A stretch of 64,000 nt of DNA from Salvator merianae (taxonomy: Eukaryota > Chordata > Lepidosauria > Squamata > Teiidae), in assembly GCA_003586115.2 (NCBI GenBank), contig QVOM02000042.1:71531447-71595446 (forward strand), read 5' to 3'. Below the pieces are notes generated by a model. It saw only the letters and a program-made list of their open reading frames with translations, was not told where the DNA came from and did no database searches. A program made the translations under genes and the position numbers. Below, one piece after another: positions 32,990-44,322 of this stretch (position 1 is the first letter of the stretch; every line of letters begins with the position of its first letter).

Positions 32990-33605
32990 CAGAATGCCTA
33001 ATGGGACAGGCTGTTTGCAGGAGTCATTGGCATCCATCCAAATGATGATGGAATGAAGAGAAAATGGAAGTAAGAATCCACTGAGGGTGTGAGGACATAC
33101 AGTCATTGCAACCATCAGGCTTTTCCATCAGGCAATATATTCAAAAGGAGAGAGAGAGAAATGTATTCATACACAGACACAATACATAGCTATAAATATA
33201 TTGGTTCACACATCAGCTGCAAGCATGAAGAATTACACAGAAAAGATTCTTTTCTGAAAATAATAAAAATACTATGCAGCAGAAACTACATAGTCAATTT
33301 TAAATTACATATTAGTATAATTCAGGAAGTGTTTATGATCAATAACATAAGATCACTAATAATGAAACAGCTTAACTCATCATTTCTTGCATAGATGTAT
33401 ACGTGATTTTTATACAATATAAATCTGATTATAGTTTCTATGATGAATAGTTAAAATATAGTTTTTACACAAAGTGCATCTTAATATATTTCATAGACCA
33501 CTGTCTTGTTGAAGCAGAGGGCTTATGTAGCTCAATACCAAAATTATATTTCTGAGTTTTTTAGACCTTTTCACAGCCAGGAGTGGAGAAGGGCTATATA
33601 TTCAG
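32990..33605. other. Unannotated AT-rich region
   Basis: Noncoding sequence before the BovB copy. No feature was recognised. Confidence 0.4.
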
Positions 33606-33669
33606 TAAAAAGAAGATCTGGAACTGACTGTGACTCAGACAGCTTCTTATTGCAAAATTAGGACTTAAA

Positions 33670-34446
33670 TTGAAGAAAGTAAGGAAAATCACTGGACCAT
33701 ACAGGTATGTCCTAAATAACATCCCTTATGAAGGTGTGATGGAGATGATGATGAATAGATTTAAGGGATTAGATCTGGTAGACAGAGTGCCTGAAGAACT
33801 ATGGAAAGAGGTTGGTGACACTGTACAAGAGACAGCAACAAAAAATATCCCAAAGATCAAGAGGAGCAACAAAGCAAAATCACTGTCTGTTGAGGCTTTA
33901 CAAATAGCTGAAAAAAGAAGAAAAGGGAAAAGCAAGGGAGGAAGGGAATGAAATACCTAACAATGCAGATTTCCAGTTTATAGCAAGGGGGGATAAGACT
34001 GTCTTCTTAAATGAGCAATGGAAAGAAATAGAAGAATAACCTCTTCAAGAAAATTGGAGATATTGAGGGAATGTTTCATACAAAAATGGGCATTATAAAA
34101 GACAAAAATGGTAGGGATGTAATAGAAGTAGAGGAGATTAAGAAGAGGTAGCAAGCATACACAGAAGAACTATACAAGAAATATCTTAAAATCACTGATA
34201 TCCATGACGGTGGATATCCTGGAGAGTGAAGTCAAGTGGGGCTTAGGAAGCACTGGCAACAACAAGGCTGATGATGGAATTCCAGCTGAACTATTTAAAA
34301 TCCTAAAAAGAGAGGATGCTATTAACATGCTACTTCCATTACACCAACAAATTTGGAAAACTCCAACAGTGGCAACAGGATTGGAAAAGGTCACCTTGCA
34401 ACCCAATCCCAAAGAAGGCAATGCGAAGGAATGTTCAAATTATTGA
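33670..34446 (+). pseudogene. BovB coding remnant, linker and RT N-terminal part
   Basis: Two frames in the same phase (33670-33951, 93 codons; 34204-34446, 80 codons) with lost sequence between them. Phase slips to frame 2 between about 34355 and 34412, where the WKRSPCNPIPKK block is read, then returns. This indicates at least two small indels. The segment corresponds to the region just before and at the start of the RT palm. Confidence 0.8.
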
Positions 34447-34624
34447 ACTACACTCATTTCAAACTCTAACACGGTTATGCACAAAATACTGCAAGCTGTG
34501 TTTAGCAATATGCGAACTGAGAACTACCAGAAGTGCAGACTGATTTTCTAAGAGGTAAAGGAATTAGAGATCAAACTGCCAAAATTCACTGATTTATGGA
34601 GAAAGCAAGAGAGGTCTAGAAAAA

Positions 34625-34985
34625 TGTTTACTTCTGCTTCATTGACTATGCTAAAGCATTTGACTGTATAGATTACAACAAATTGTGGAAAGTTCTTAAA
34701 GAGATGGGAGTACCAGACCACCTTACCTGTCTCCTTAGAAACCTGTATGAGGATCAAGAAGGAACAGTTAGAATCAAAGATGGAACAATTGATTAGTTCA
34801 AGACGGGACGGGAGTTCAATAAGGCTATATATTGTCACCTTATTTATTTAACTTATACTCAAAATACATCATGTGAAACGCTAGGCTGGATGAATCAAAA
34901 GATGGAACTAAGATTGCTGGGAGAAATCTCAATAACCTCAGATCCATAGACGACTTCATTCTGATGGCAGGAAGTGAAGAAGAAT
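34625..34985 (+). pseudogene. BovB RT catalytic region, disrupted
   Basis: The first catalytic aspartate is preserved in FIDYAKAFD (34638-34664). A TAA stop (34820-34822) interrupts the V-Q-G motif preceding ILSPYLFN. The YADD box at 34940-34960 reads R-S-I-D-D-F-I, so both aspartates survive but the Y and A are replaced. Phase changes between these blocks make the enzyme unreadable. Confidence 0.75.
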
Positions 34986-35130
34986 TAAGGGTCCTCTTGA
35001 TAAGGGTGAAAGAGAAGAGTGCAAAAGCAAGCTTGAAACATCTGGTCCCATCACTTCCTGGTAAATAGAGGGGTAAGAAATGAAATCACTTCAGATTTTA
35101 TTTTCTTAGGCTCAGAGATCACTACAGACA

Positions 35131-35645
35131 GTGATTGCAGACATGGAATTACAAAGATGCTTGCTCCTTGGGAGGAAAGCTATGGTCATCTTGGACAACA
35201 TACTAAAGAGCAGAACTATCAACTTGTTGATAAAGGTCTGTATTGTTAAAGCTATGGTTTTCCCAGTAGTTATGTATGGCTGTGAGAGCTGCACCATAAG
35301 GAAGGTTGAGTGCTGAAGAATCAATGCTTTTGAATTGTGGTGCTGAAGAAGATTTTTGAGAGTCCCTTGGATTGCAAGGAGATCAAATCAGTCAATACTA
35401 AAGGAAATCAGACCTGAGGACAAGTTGAAACTCAAATACTTTGGACACATAATGAGAAAACAGGATTCATTGGAAAAGACCCTGATGCTGGGAAAGATGG
35501 AAGGCAAAAGGAGAAGGGGATGGCAGAGGATGAGATGGATAAACAGTGTCATGGAAGCAATGAACTTGGGAGACAGTAGAGGAAGGGAAGACCTGGCGTT
35601 CTATGATCCATGGGGTCATGAAGACTTAACAAGAATGTTAATACA
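35131..35645 (+). pseudogene. BovB C-terminal region remnant
   Basis: Frames 35131-35316 and 35356-35640 are in the same phase, separated by a stop. They carry LLGRKAMVILDNILKSR, then AMVFPVVMYGCESC, then RVPWIARRSNQSILKEI, then GKRRRGWQRMRW-like residues of the RTE C-terminal domain. The original end is near 35640, where the conserved tail KDLAFYDPWGHEDLT-like sequence stops. Confidence 0.75.
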
Positions 35646-35668
35646 TTACATAAAATTATTTCATAGTA

Positions 35669-35832
35669 AGTTCTTACTACATTTATATTCTGCCTTTTCT
35701 TCCGAGGAATTTAAGTTACCATATATGTCTGCAATTTTATCCCCACAATAACTTTCAGATTCTTCAGACTGAGAAGCAGTGATTGGTCCAAGCCCACTCA
35801 GTGAACTTATGAACTCGGATCTTCAGGCTGGA
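35669..35832 (-). mobile_element. MIR-like SINE fragment, minus strand
   Basis: TTTATATTCTGCCTTTTCTTCC, TTTTATCCCCACAATAAC, CAGACTGAGAAGCAGTGA and GGTCCAAGCCCACTCAGTGA are the complement of the conserved core of the SINE at 54794-55000. It lies directly after the BovB tail. Confidence 0.55.
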
Positions 35833-35849
35833 GACATCCTTCATAACAG

Positions 35850-37060
35850 AAACATCTTGGAGAATTCTTCAGTCCTGACGCACATTTCTATTTCATGACT
35901 TTCTCGTATTTTAGAATTACAAGTCTGCTATCAGAAGTCACTATGTGTAAAAACTAGTTGAGTCGACTATTCCTCCTTTGGAAGAAACATTATTTGGTTT
36001 ATTTCCAGGAGTTAAGTTATCAGTGTGAGAAAGAATAGGTGTACTTTTTAAAAATAATCTGCTTTTACCTATGTAAAAGCTTTTTAGTCAGGATATAATT
36101 AACAGTGCAGTCTCAGACATGCCATTGGAGTATATTTCCAGGTAAGTCTACATGGGATTGTAGTGAGAATTTAATTTCAGAACATGAGCCAGTGGGCTCT
36201 CTCTCTCTCTCAAAAAAAAAAATACAACCTAGCAGGCTCTTTCCCTCTCCAGATTCTGCAGCATTAGAAGGTCTTGAAGCAAGCTCCTCTCTTTCCCCCT
36301 CTCCCATCCTTGCACAGACGCCCCAGGGCAGCAATTATAAGGAATTTCTGTCTGTCCTGGAAATGAGTTTCAGATGGCAGAGATAAAACTGGCAAGATGC
36401 TAAGATGCAGAGCTCTCTGAGGTTCAAGGAGATGAACTAGCTCTGCTGCATATCACATAGCACTGCAATAAATTGTGAGCTAATGGACATGGGGACTTGG
36501 TTACTTCAGGGGCCTTAAAGGAAGATCAAATGCTGGAGAGCAAGACCACTCTTTAAGAAAAACATGAACAGTGTGTTACCTTTTCTCCAGGATAGAGTGT
36601 GAGCGGATGTGAAAAGGTTTAACAAAAGGTGTATCTACATGGAGTTTTTTATGGTGATGGGAGTAAGGGTCAAGGAGGAATTCAGGCCTAACTGTGCACA
36701 TTGCCTGGGATGTTCAGACTCATTGTTGACTTGGGCAGCTGCAGCAGTGTGTTTCTCGGTGTGTGTTCTGACAGGAGAGACTGTATGGCCCATAGTGCTC
36801 TGCTGGATTTCCTCATTGCACATCATAGGTGGTATGTCTTTTTCTCACCATTTTTCCCCCCCAAGAAACAGCTCTTTTCTGCATTACCCACAGACTACAT
36901 AATGTGTTCCCTAAAGGGCTGTATATGGCTCCCACTTTCCAGCTTTTAGAAAAATGGTAGAGTTGCAGCTCTGCCATCAGGCTTTTAACTATTAATTGCT
37001 GTGACTAGTACTAGCACTACTCTAAAATTAATTTTAACTTCAGGTTTTAGCTGTTTGGGG
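35850..37060. other. Unannotated region
   Basis: Noncoding sequence with a CT run followed by A11 at about 36196-36222. No exon or clear repeat was recognised. Confidence 0.4.
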
Positions 37061-37069
37061 GTATTGTAA

Positions 37070-38560
37070 GCCCAGATGCGACCATGAGAGATAAGAGCAA
37101 ACAGATGGAGAGCTGGACTGAATATTACCAGGATCTCTATTCACGGGAGACTGCTGTAGCTGGAGCAGTGTTTACAAACATCAAGAGATTTATTTAGATG
37201 AGTTAAGCAAGGCAATAGACTCTCTTACTAGCAGAAAGGCTCTAGGGGCAGATGGTATTCCACCTGAAATCATGGAGGTGGACAAGCACATCACACCCCT
37301 CCACTGCTGACACAAGCTTTCTTATCAGTGCTGGGAAGAAGTGGCTGTGCCTCAGGATTTGAGCAATTCCAACATCATTTCTCTGTATAAAAGAAAAACA
37401 GACTGGAGAAATGGCAACAGCTGCAGGGGAATTTCCCTCTGGAATAAAACTGGGAAAGCTTTTGCTTAAGTGATTCTCAGCAGGTTTGTGTTGCATGCTG
37501 ATTGGCTGTGCGTAGAGGTGCAGTGTGGAGCTAGAGCTTCAGAATCAACCCCTGACATGGTTTTCTCACTTTGCCAGATTCAAGAGAAGTGCTGTGAGCA
37601 GATATGGCCACTCCACCTTGCTTTTACTGTGTCTCCATTTGCTTCCAGGGGAACTCATGGAAACAGTTTTGGATGTCTACATTCTTGGTGGTACAACATA
37701 CTCACTTAAAAGTGTGAGTCTCACCAGAGACATCAAGGGCAAGGAATAAAATGTTCAACTGGGATACACCCTGTCTGCCACTTTGTTGAGTGCCCAAATC
37801 AGCAGATGTGGAAAAGGGGAAATGTCCACTGATGCTGGGGGGAGAACACTTCCACCCTCAGACATCTCCCATAAGTGCATAGTGACATAACGTTGAGTGA
37901 TCTGGCAAAGGCCTTCGATTTGGTTAATAGAAAAGGCATTTTCATACTACTTTAAAAAGTTGACTGCCCATCTAGTCTTCTCAGAATCATTACGACTTTC
38001 CCTGAGGACATGCAAGGCACTGACGGAGCAACCTCAGAACCATTCTTAACTAATAGCAGAGTAAAGCATGCTTGTGTAACAAAGATACACTGTTTGGTAT
38101 CTTTTTCTCTCTGCTACTGCAGAATGCTTCAAAATCTCTGAGGGTGACATATATCTCTGCACAAGAAACGACAACAAGCTTTACAACTTTGCATGTATAA
38201 GAACCAACCCCAAAGTTCAGCATGTGCTGATATGTGAGTTTTTTGGCTTTTTCTTTCCAGATGACTCTATCCTGAGTCTGACCTCACACTATAAGGGTAC
38301 TGTCCAGAAAGTCAGCCACAACTTTGTAAAGAGTTGGGCTTAACATAAATCTGAAGAGGACTTGAATCATGGCTTAGGATGTTCATGAAACCTCTTGGTA
38401 GTGTTTCAATAATTATATCCTTGAAGTGTTGGAAGAATTTACTTACTTTGGCTTCACAGACACTAGTATCCTGTTTCTTGAAGCAGAACTCAACACACTG
38501 GCAAGGCAGCAACTACAAAGGCACTCTGAAATGGGCTTGTGAGAACACCTTGGTATTTCT
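37070..38560 (+). mobile_element. Second non-LTR retrotransposon, dead and interrupted
   Basis: Frames read KSKQMESWTEYYQDLYSRE (37103), then DELSKAIDSLTS-RKALGADGIPPEIMEV (37198-37281), then WRNGNSCRGISL (37403), then TPDMVFSLCQIQEKCCEQ (37549). After a gap they resume with LAKAFDLVNRKGIF (37901), then F-P-D-D-S in the YADD position (about 38257-38271), and EEFTYFGFTDTSI (38432). The order is that of a LINE reverse transcriptase from the N-terminal palm onward. The clade is unclear; it is not BovB, CR1 or L2-like. About 240 bases (roughly 37640-37890) do not fit the coding order and look like an insertion or a scrambled segment. Confidence 0.7.
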
Positions 38561-38599
38561 GCAGTTTCTGGTATCCCAGTATAGTGGAAGGCCTAGACC

Positions 38600-39440
38600 A
38601 CTTCAGGGCCTCTGATTTGCAATCTAGCATGGAACAGACGAAACTATGCCCCCTGCTAGCATCCTCCATCTGTATTGGATGGAGTGTAGCCAGGTTTAGG
38701 TGGCCATTTTAGCACCACCTACTCTGAGCCCCCAAATCACTTCCATTTAAATTGCTTTGCTGACAAATTTACAAGTCCCAGTAAGCACCAACCACCATCA
38801 ATAATTAGGATGAGGCCGGGAATAGAGATTGTTCAAGGCACAAGATGCAGCTAGCAATTTTCAGTGCTCATTAGCACATTCACTTCAGCAGTCTGCAGAT
38901 CAGGTGCACAAGGGTGGTGAAGGAAGCGGGGGTCTCTTGTCTCTCTTTTGATTCAGAAGTGCTTCTTTATAGCCACTTTGAAGTACACCGGTAGTGGTAT
39001 TTTGGAGTGCAGGGTTTCTTCGCACCTCCAATCTTCTAACACCCTTTTTCTCCATCTCTCTACTAAATTTCAGAGTCAGCAGAAATGTGAACAATGGTAT
39101 TGGAGGAGAGGAGGGCAGTGTGTCTTGCCTTTACCCCTGGCCTGGCAACAGTCGTGCTGATGTGCTTTACCCTGCCCCTAAGGGGCGCAGGATTCAGCTG
39201 GAATATGGGATGTGTAAGTCAAATCACTCAGAAGCCAGCTGAGGCAGAGGCCATGGTGGGCTTATGACATTCACCTTGTTGTGACTCCCATCTGGCAAGG
39301 GAATGCAGATGCAAGGGAAGTTTCTGACTCATTTTTGCTCTGGAAATACAGCCAGAAGTCAGCCATTCTCATTGTGGCATCAGGAACACTTGCTAGCAAA
39401 GTGCTTCTTCAATTTGTGGAGAACCAAGAGGCTGGGAGTG
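38600..39440. other. Unannotated region
   Basis: Moderately GC-rich noncoding sequence. No exon or repeat could be assigned. Confidence 0.35.
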
Positions 39441-39444
39441 GGCT

Positions 39445-39775
39445 ACAGCTGCTCCCAATCACTCCTATCTGTGGAGCACTAACTTGTGCTCCACAGCTTT
39501 ACTGGGAGCAGCTATGCAGTTCCCGGTAAAGTGCATTCACACTTGGAAATAAACAGCCATGGCTGCAGTGCTGCATCCAACAGCTGCAACTGTGTGATTG
39601 TTTGTGCTTGAACATGCCTGTGTGCTGTGTGGTGCTGCTGGTCACCATTGGCAGCAGCCAGATGCTTCTGCCCACTGTCGTGGTGAACACTGAGCAAGGC
39701 TATCGGCGTTCACACTGCTTGTATTGCAGACTATGGCCATGCAGTGCGGATAGTGTCCGTGGTCCATAGCACTGT
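39445..39775. mobile_element. Foldback element, TTCACACTTGGAAA family
   Basis: At 39469-39496 CTGTGGAGCAC and GTGCTCCACAG form a perfect 11-bp hairpin around TAACTT, nested in a wider pair CAGCTGCTCCCA/TGGGAGCAGCT. Downstream, GTGCATTCACACTTGGAAAT and GTTCACACTGC parallel the copy at 42868-43175, which has GGAGCAC-AAATTA-GTGCTCC and GCATTCACACCTGGAAATGG. Borders are approximate. Confidence 0.55.
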
Positions 39776-39984
39776 AGAACTGGATAAACATCCCCTGAGA
39801 GAAATGAATGAGCTTGTGGATTCACTCCCAAACCTTCTTCCCAACCATCCACCTTGGAGGGAGAGACTCAAGGTCACAGATCCTGCCCTCAGGATGCAAG
39901 AACACATCTGAGCAGGCAGGGGGACAAAGGGCTTTCTGGGGTTGTGTTCATGTGTGCCAGCACAATCCCCAGGGCACCTAGGAT

Positions 39985-40140
39985 TTATTTATTTATTTGC
40001 ATTCTTGTAAAGATGCAAGGCAACTAACAAGTGTCAATAAAATAATTAAAAGAAGACAAAGGGGGAAATCCCCCACAGACATAAAAACATAGCAGTGATA
40101 TACATCTGGTAACACAGATCCAGCAACATCCAGCCCTTGG
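39985..40140 (-). repeat. TTTATTTATTT-type LINE tail fragment
   Basis: TTTATTTATTTATTTGCATTC followed by AGTGTCAATAAAATAATTAAAAG resembles the 3' tail region that accompanies L2-like copies on the opposite strand in squamates. It is short and decayed, so the assignment is weak. Confidence 0.3.
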
Positions 40141-40228
40141 TGTGATCTCTGGGCTGCCTCTCACTCCTCCAACCAAACCTAAAGACATGAGTGGAGCTCA
40201 TACATTTCTATCTATATATTTATATCTA

Positions 40229-40304
40229 TATCCATATCCATATCCATATCCATATCCATATCCATATCCATATCCATATCCATATCCATATCCATATCCA
40301 TATC
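40229..40304 (+). repeat. (TATCCA)n hexanucleotide microsatellite
   Basis: About twelve perfect hexamer units, preceded by imperfect TATCTA. The Tyr-Pro and His-Ile repeat open frames across it are artefacts. Confidence 0.95.
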
Positions 40305-40509
40305 TATCTAAACACACATACTTATTTTTTTTCATATAAAAGCATCAGACGGCAAAAATTTTCAAAAGGGATGCTCTCCCTCCGGCACTGGGGCACTGAA
40401 GCCCAACTTCCATCTGTAGGATCCATACTATATGTGGGCACATTCCATGGGGTGGGAATAGGGAAAACCCCACATTTTTCATTTTGAAGTCCCCACTTGT
40501 CCATAAAGC

Positions 40510-40650
40510 TTAGTGAGTGACCTGAAGCCAGTCACTGTCTTTTAGCCTGATCTACTTCACAGGGTTGGGAGGATAAAACTGGGAGGTGATTAATCATTTC
40601 AGCCACCATGGGGCTCCTTGGAGGAAAGGTGGGGAGGGTAGGCAAAAGGG
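40510..40650 (+). mobile_element. MIR-like SINE 3' half
   Basis: GTGAGTGACCTGAAGCCAGT, CTTCACAGGGTTGGGAGGAT, AAAACTGGGAGG and GCTCCTTGGAGGAAAGGTGG match the core and tail of the SINE at 54794-55000. The tRNA-like head is missing. Confidence 0.6.
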
Positions 40651-40699
40651 AGGACAGAAGGAGGGGGGAAGTGAAAAAAAACAAAGTGAAAAAAATAAA

Positions 40700-42590
40700 A
40701 GCACTCTTTAAACACCATACCTTTGAAATACAGAGCAAAACTGCTCATTTGGGTTGTGTTTCAGCTTCTCTACACCCCTTTGCAAAAGTTCTGTTTCTGG
40801 CTGTGCTTGTGTGGCATACCCAATAATGACTTCAGGTAAGAATGTAGTCGAAGTCCCATTTCAGTGGGACTTAATTTGTTACTAAACATGTCCTCTTTCC
40901 CACCCTGGAGTTCTGTTCTGCAACATGCTGAATGAGAACATGCACTTTTTACTTCTGTTCAGAGCTCAGAAAAGCTTCTCTTTGTAGCCTTTCCTTAACA
41001 AGGTGCCCCTGTGCTTTCTGAGCCTTTCAAAGAGGGAATGTGGAGCTGGGTTGAGCTCTCTGACGGCTTCACAAAGAGAGCTGCACAGTGAAAATGGAGG
41101 GGCATTCCCAGTTACAGCAGGTAGGTTTTTCTGCTTGGCAGCAGGAGATGCCGCTGAGTTCTTATTTGCAGGATTTAGTGGCTTCCGTGCGCGAGTGCTA
41201 CTGCGAGACCGCTCACTGTTTGATTAGGGTGCCCCTGAAGTTTAAAAGCTGCTTCCAGAGTTTTGTTGAAACAGACAAGATTCTGTCAACAGTGCACCAG
41301 CCGGAGAATCGTTAACATGAACATACTTCGGGATGCTACTGTGCGCCTGCTCCTTTCCTGGCAGTTGGAGTTTCAAACTAATTAATTCCTGTGATCTGAG
41401 CCATTCACTTTTATTAATAGTATCAGCATGTGCGATGCCTGCTCTGTTGTAGATGATGTGCTCTCTCCAGGGATCCTATCAGCATGCTGTTGTAGGTTTT
41501 CAAAAGTTTCTTTCTATTTTTTTTTTTCTTTTCTGGGTAGCATTCATTTTATTCTGATTCTCTCCAGGTTTTCGGCAGTCTTGCAAGTAATGTGTTGGCT
41601 CCACTGGGATGCTTTGGGGAGCTGTAAATAGATAAATATTTGAGGAAAATTCTCCAGTTTATCAGCTTGTCCCTGAATTAACTCAACACAGTAGAATCAC
41701 TTGGTCCTACTTGTCAAGTAAAAGGAAGAAAGCAGAGGCCCAAACCTATAAAACAATAAATAATTTGATCCCTGGAGACTTTACAAGTGCAGATCAAGAA
41801 GTTGGGGGAAATAAAAATCCTTAGAGCTTCCTTGAACTTTGCCTGCTTCCAGATTGCAAGAGGCAATGCAGGATCTAAACAAGACCCCACAATTGCCTCT
41901 TGCTGCCCCCCCACCAGTTGTGAGGGACATTCCCAAGCTTATCTTGATGTCTGACGATCGGGTTCCTGCTTGCCCACTCCCTTTTGCTGTTCTATGTGCT
42001 TGGTTGGCTTCTGGTAGCCCCAAGCAATGTGAAGCATGAATGGAGCTCACCAGACATCGAGGTTAGAATCATTATTATAGAAAACCCAGCATCATTGCTG
42101 AATTTCCCATGATAATGATAGTATGGGTTTTCAAGCAAATAAACCGAGACCATACTGGGAATGCCACAGATATGTATAATATCCCCAATATCACGCTGGA
42201 TCATCTGGAGGTACTGACATTAGCAGATGGGTAAAGGGGTTTTGTACATATGTGAGAAAGTTGTTCTTTCTCCCTTGAAATACATCTAGAACTCTGGATC
42301 ATCCAAGGGTGAAGTTGAATTGTGGGAGATCAGGAAAAAGATGAAGAATTATTTCTTCAAACAGCAAGCAATTAGATGGTAGACATGCAGAAGTTTTAAT
42401 GTGTATTTAATTAGGTTCCACTGCCATAAATCATACTTAACCATGAAATCTCATGACAAATGTGCTGTACTGACCTTTCAGTCTGCTGTATCTGCAGGGT
42501 CCCATTTTTGACACTGAAAGCAGGTTGCTAAGTTCCACGTACTTCATTTTTGTGGTGTGTCCATATTGCAGATTTGGAGAAGCCGCAGAG
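40700..42590. other. Repeat-poor sequence, possible exon or regulatory block
   Basis: No transposon is recognised. The segment 41000-41450 is unusually complex, with several CpGs and good donor-like signals (CAGGTAGGT at 41118, CAGGTAAG at about 40835). Frames of 74-75 codons cross it but match nothing I know. It could be a conserved noncoding element or an untranslated exon of a flanking gene; neither can be shown here. Confidence 0.3.
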
Positions 42591-42599
42591 ACTGGAGAT

Positions 42600-42735
42600 G
42601 TATCTATTTATCTATTTATTTTCATTTTTATCCCACATTATACCTAAAGTTCTCAGGGCAGGTTATAGCAATAAAAACAAAATATAAAACAGACATAGAC
42701 ACGGACATGGACATGGACATTTCAGGGGAGGGAGA
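42600..42735 (-). repeat. TTTATTTATTT-type LINE tail fragment
   Basis: CTATTTATCTATTTATTTTC, TTTTATCCCACATTATACC, AGTTCTCAGGGCAGGTTATA and AATAAAAACAAAATATAAAAC resemble the opposite-strand tail of squamate L2-like elements. A short imperfect ACGGACATGGACATGG hexamer run follows. Confidence 0.4.
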
Positions 42736-42867
42736 AAAGGTGTTTCATGCTTCCCCCCTCATCACTCCAAGCAATTGTGTCTAGCGGTGTGAGATTCTTG
42801 CTGTTAAACTTTCTTATTTGCTTGTTTTACTACAGTTTTTGCGCTGGAACGCTTGTAGAACATAGGG

Positions 42868-43175
42868 AATTTTTGCAATTTCCATGTTAGAATTATCCCA
42901 TTCTAACACGGAATTGACCTGCAGCACAGACACCATGCATGCTGCGAGGCCCTCTTCTGGCTGCTGCCATGGCGACCGGCCGTGCCACAGAGCACGTAGG
43001 TACAGCCATGATGTGTGGTGTGGCTGTGCATTCACACCTGGAAATGGGTGTGAATGCATTTGTCTGGGAGTAGAATAGCTGTTCCTTTGGAGCACAAATT
43101 AGTGCTCCACACCTAGCTGTAGGCTGCTCCCGGTCACACAGGCCTCCGCAAAGTGCAGACACACTTTGCTAGCGA
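42868..43175. mobile_element. Foldback element, TTCACACCTGG family
   Basis: It starts with a 14-bp-arm hairpin (TTCCATGTTAGAAT and ATTCTAACACGGAA, one mismatch). It continues with GCTGCTGCCATGGCG, GCATTCACACCTGGAAATGG followed by its inverted partner GTGTGAATGC, and GGAGCAC-AAATTA-GTGCTCC. Features are shared with the copies at 5089 and 39445. Confidence 0.55.
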
Positions 43176-43221
43176 GCGTCTCTGCAGAATTCCTGTGGAT
43201 TTGAGTTTGACATACAAGGTA

Positions 43222-43382
43222 AAACCTGAGTGTAGAATTCACTACTGCTAAAGGTAGTAGCAGCCACTGGCCTGGAACTTGACAGCTTGAGAAGGGGTTA
43301 CACAGATACTTGGATAAATGCTTTCAATGAGCAGTGGCTGTAGCAGCTAAAACCTAGGAATTCCTCCCAGAATGCTTCTTCA
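43222..43382 (+). mobile_element. CR1-like LINE fragment
   Basis: GAATTCACTACTGCTAAAGG, TAGTAGCAGCCACTGG, TTGACAGCTTGAGAAGGGGT and CTTTCAATGAGCAGTGGCTG correspond to the 3' region that in CR1-like copies follows the reverse transcriptase. It is considerably decayed. Confidence 0.45.
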
Positions 43383-43389
43383 AGAAACC

Positions 43390-44115
43390 ATTGTGTAAAC
43401 TCCTCTCCTGATTTTTCCTTGCGTGTATTTCCAATTTCTTGTGAAAGCCATTATATTGTAGCATTCTAGGTAATATTTATTTTTTATATAGTTAAATTTA
43501 TTTTAATGAGTGGAATATTGTCTAGCATTCACTGTCCCCGTGTGAAGAAGAAAAGCATGCGGAGGAAAAATTCTACATGATCCTCATCCTCTTCCTCAAA
43601 AATTGAAGCAGCAGAATCAATAAACATTCCCAGGAAAAAACACAAATATTTGATTGACCGGTGTGAGAATAAAATGCTAGATTAGATGAGCTTTTGTGAG
43701 AACTAGCAAAATCTACCTTTGCTCTCTCCTGTTTGTCTTACCTGAGTTTCTATAGCTGCTTTTATGCTACTGTCCTCCATGACTAATTCTATACATGATG
43801 CGGTATTTTCTGTAGGCTGTTCCTAATGTCCTTTCTCGGTGACCTGACAAAGAAATCTTTAGCAGTTTTAAGAAATCTTTTCATACAACAGACATGAGAA
43901 GACATACAACAGAATTATTAGACATCAGTCTAATAATTGCATGAGATCACTAGAAACCTAACTTGCTTGCATCTAATTGTTTTGACTGTTTAGAGTGTGT
44001 TTTATTTGCTTTAGTTCAGCCTGAGACATTGGAGTCTAGAGTAGGAAAGAAATGTAAATAAATAAATAAATAAATCCCATTCATATTAATAAAACAAGTA
44101 ATATCAGTAATTGTC
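43390..44115. other. Unannotated AT-rich region
   Basis: Noncoding sequence including a short (AAAT)n run at about 44055-44078. No gene was recognised. Confidence 0.4.
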
Positions 44116-44118
44116 TTA

Positions 44119-44322
44119 GGCCATTCCACAGTCGTTGTTGAGATCTACTGGTAGAGTGGGATAGGGTGCCATTTTGGTGCCCTTTCCTGCTCTCTTGCTT
44201 TATCCAGTGTGGATGAAGCATTTTAAGAGGGAGAGGAGCTTTCTCTATCCCTCACCCGTGTGTGAAAAAGAGCCTCCTGGACCACTTCCTAGGATGGGAC
44301 ACCGCCAAGTCCAGAAATGGCC
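44119..44322. mobile_element. MITE with TTA target duplication
   Basis: The left end GGCCATTCCACAGTCG and the complement of the right end, GGCCATTTCTGGACTTGG, are imperfect TIRs. TTA flanks both sides (44116-44118 and 44323-44325), matching the TWA duplication of PIF/Harbinger elements. It is 204 bp without coding capacity. The internal ATCTACTGGTAGAG recalls the central palindrome of the family at 18.2 and 32.7 kb. Confidence 0.65.

Larger units (their letters stand above)
33612..35645 (+). mobile_element. BovB (RTE-clade) LINE, 5'-truncated, dead
   Basis: About 2 kb spanning the linker between endonuclease and reverse transcriptase, the reverse transcriptase, and the C-terminal region. Recognisable blocks in order: NNIPYEGVMEMM (about 33716), DRVPEELWKEV, SVEALQIAEKRRK, GIPAELFKILK (34280), DYAKAFDC (34642), ILSPYLFNLYSKYIM (34829), VFPVVMYGCES (35260) and KYFGHIMRKQDSLEKTLMLG (35425). 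The endonuclease is missing, as expected after incomplete reverse transcription. The copy is broken by stops and frameshifts. BovB is abundant in squamates and is the known example of a LINE moved horizontally between squamates and ruminants. Confidence 0.9.

Noticed and set aside
40142..40487. Tyr-Pro and His-Ile repeat proteins
   Set aside because: They are translations of the TATCCA hexamer array, in two frames.
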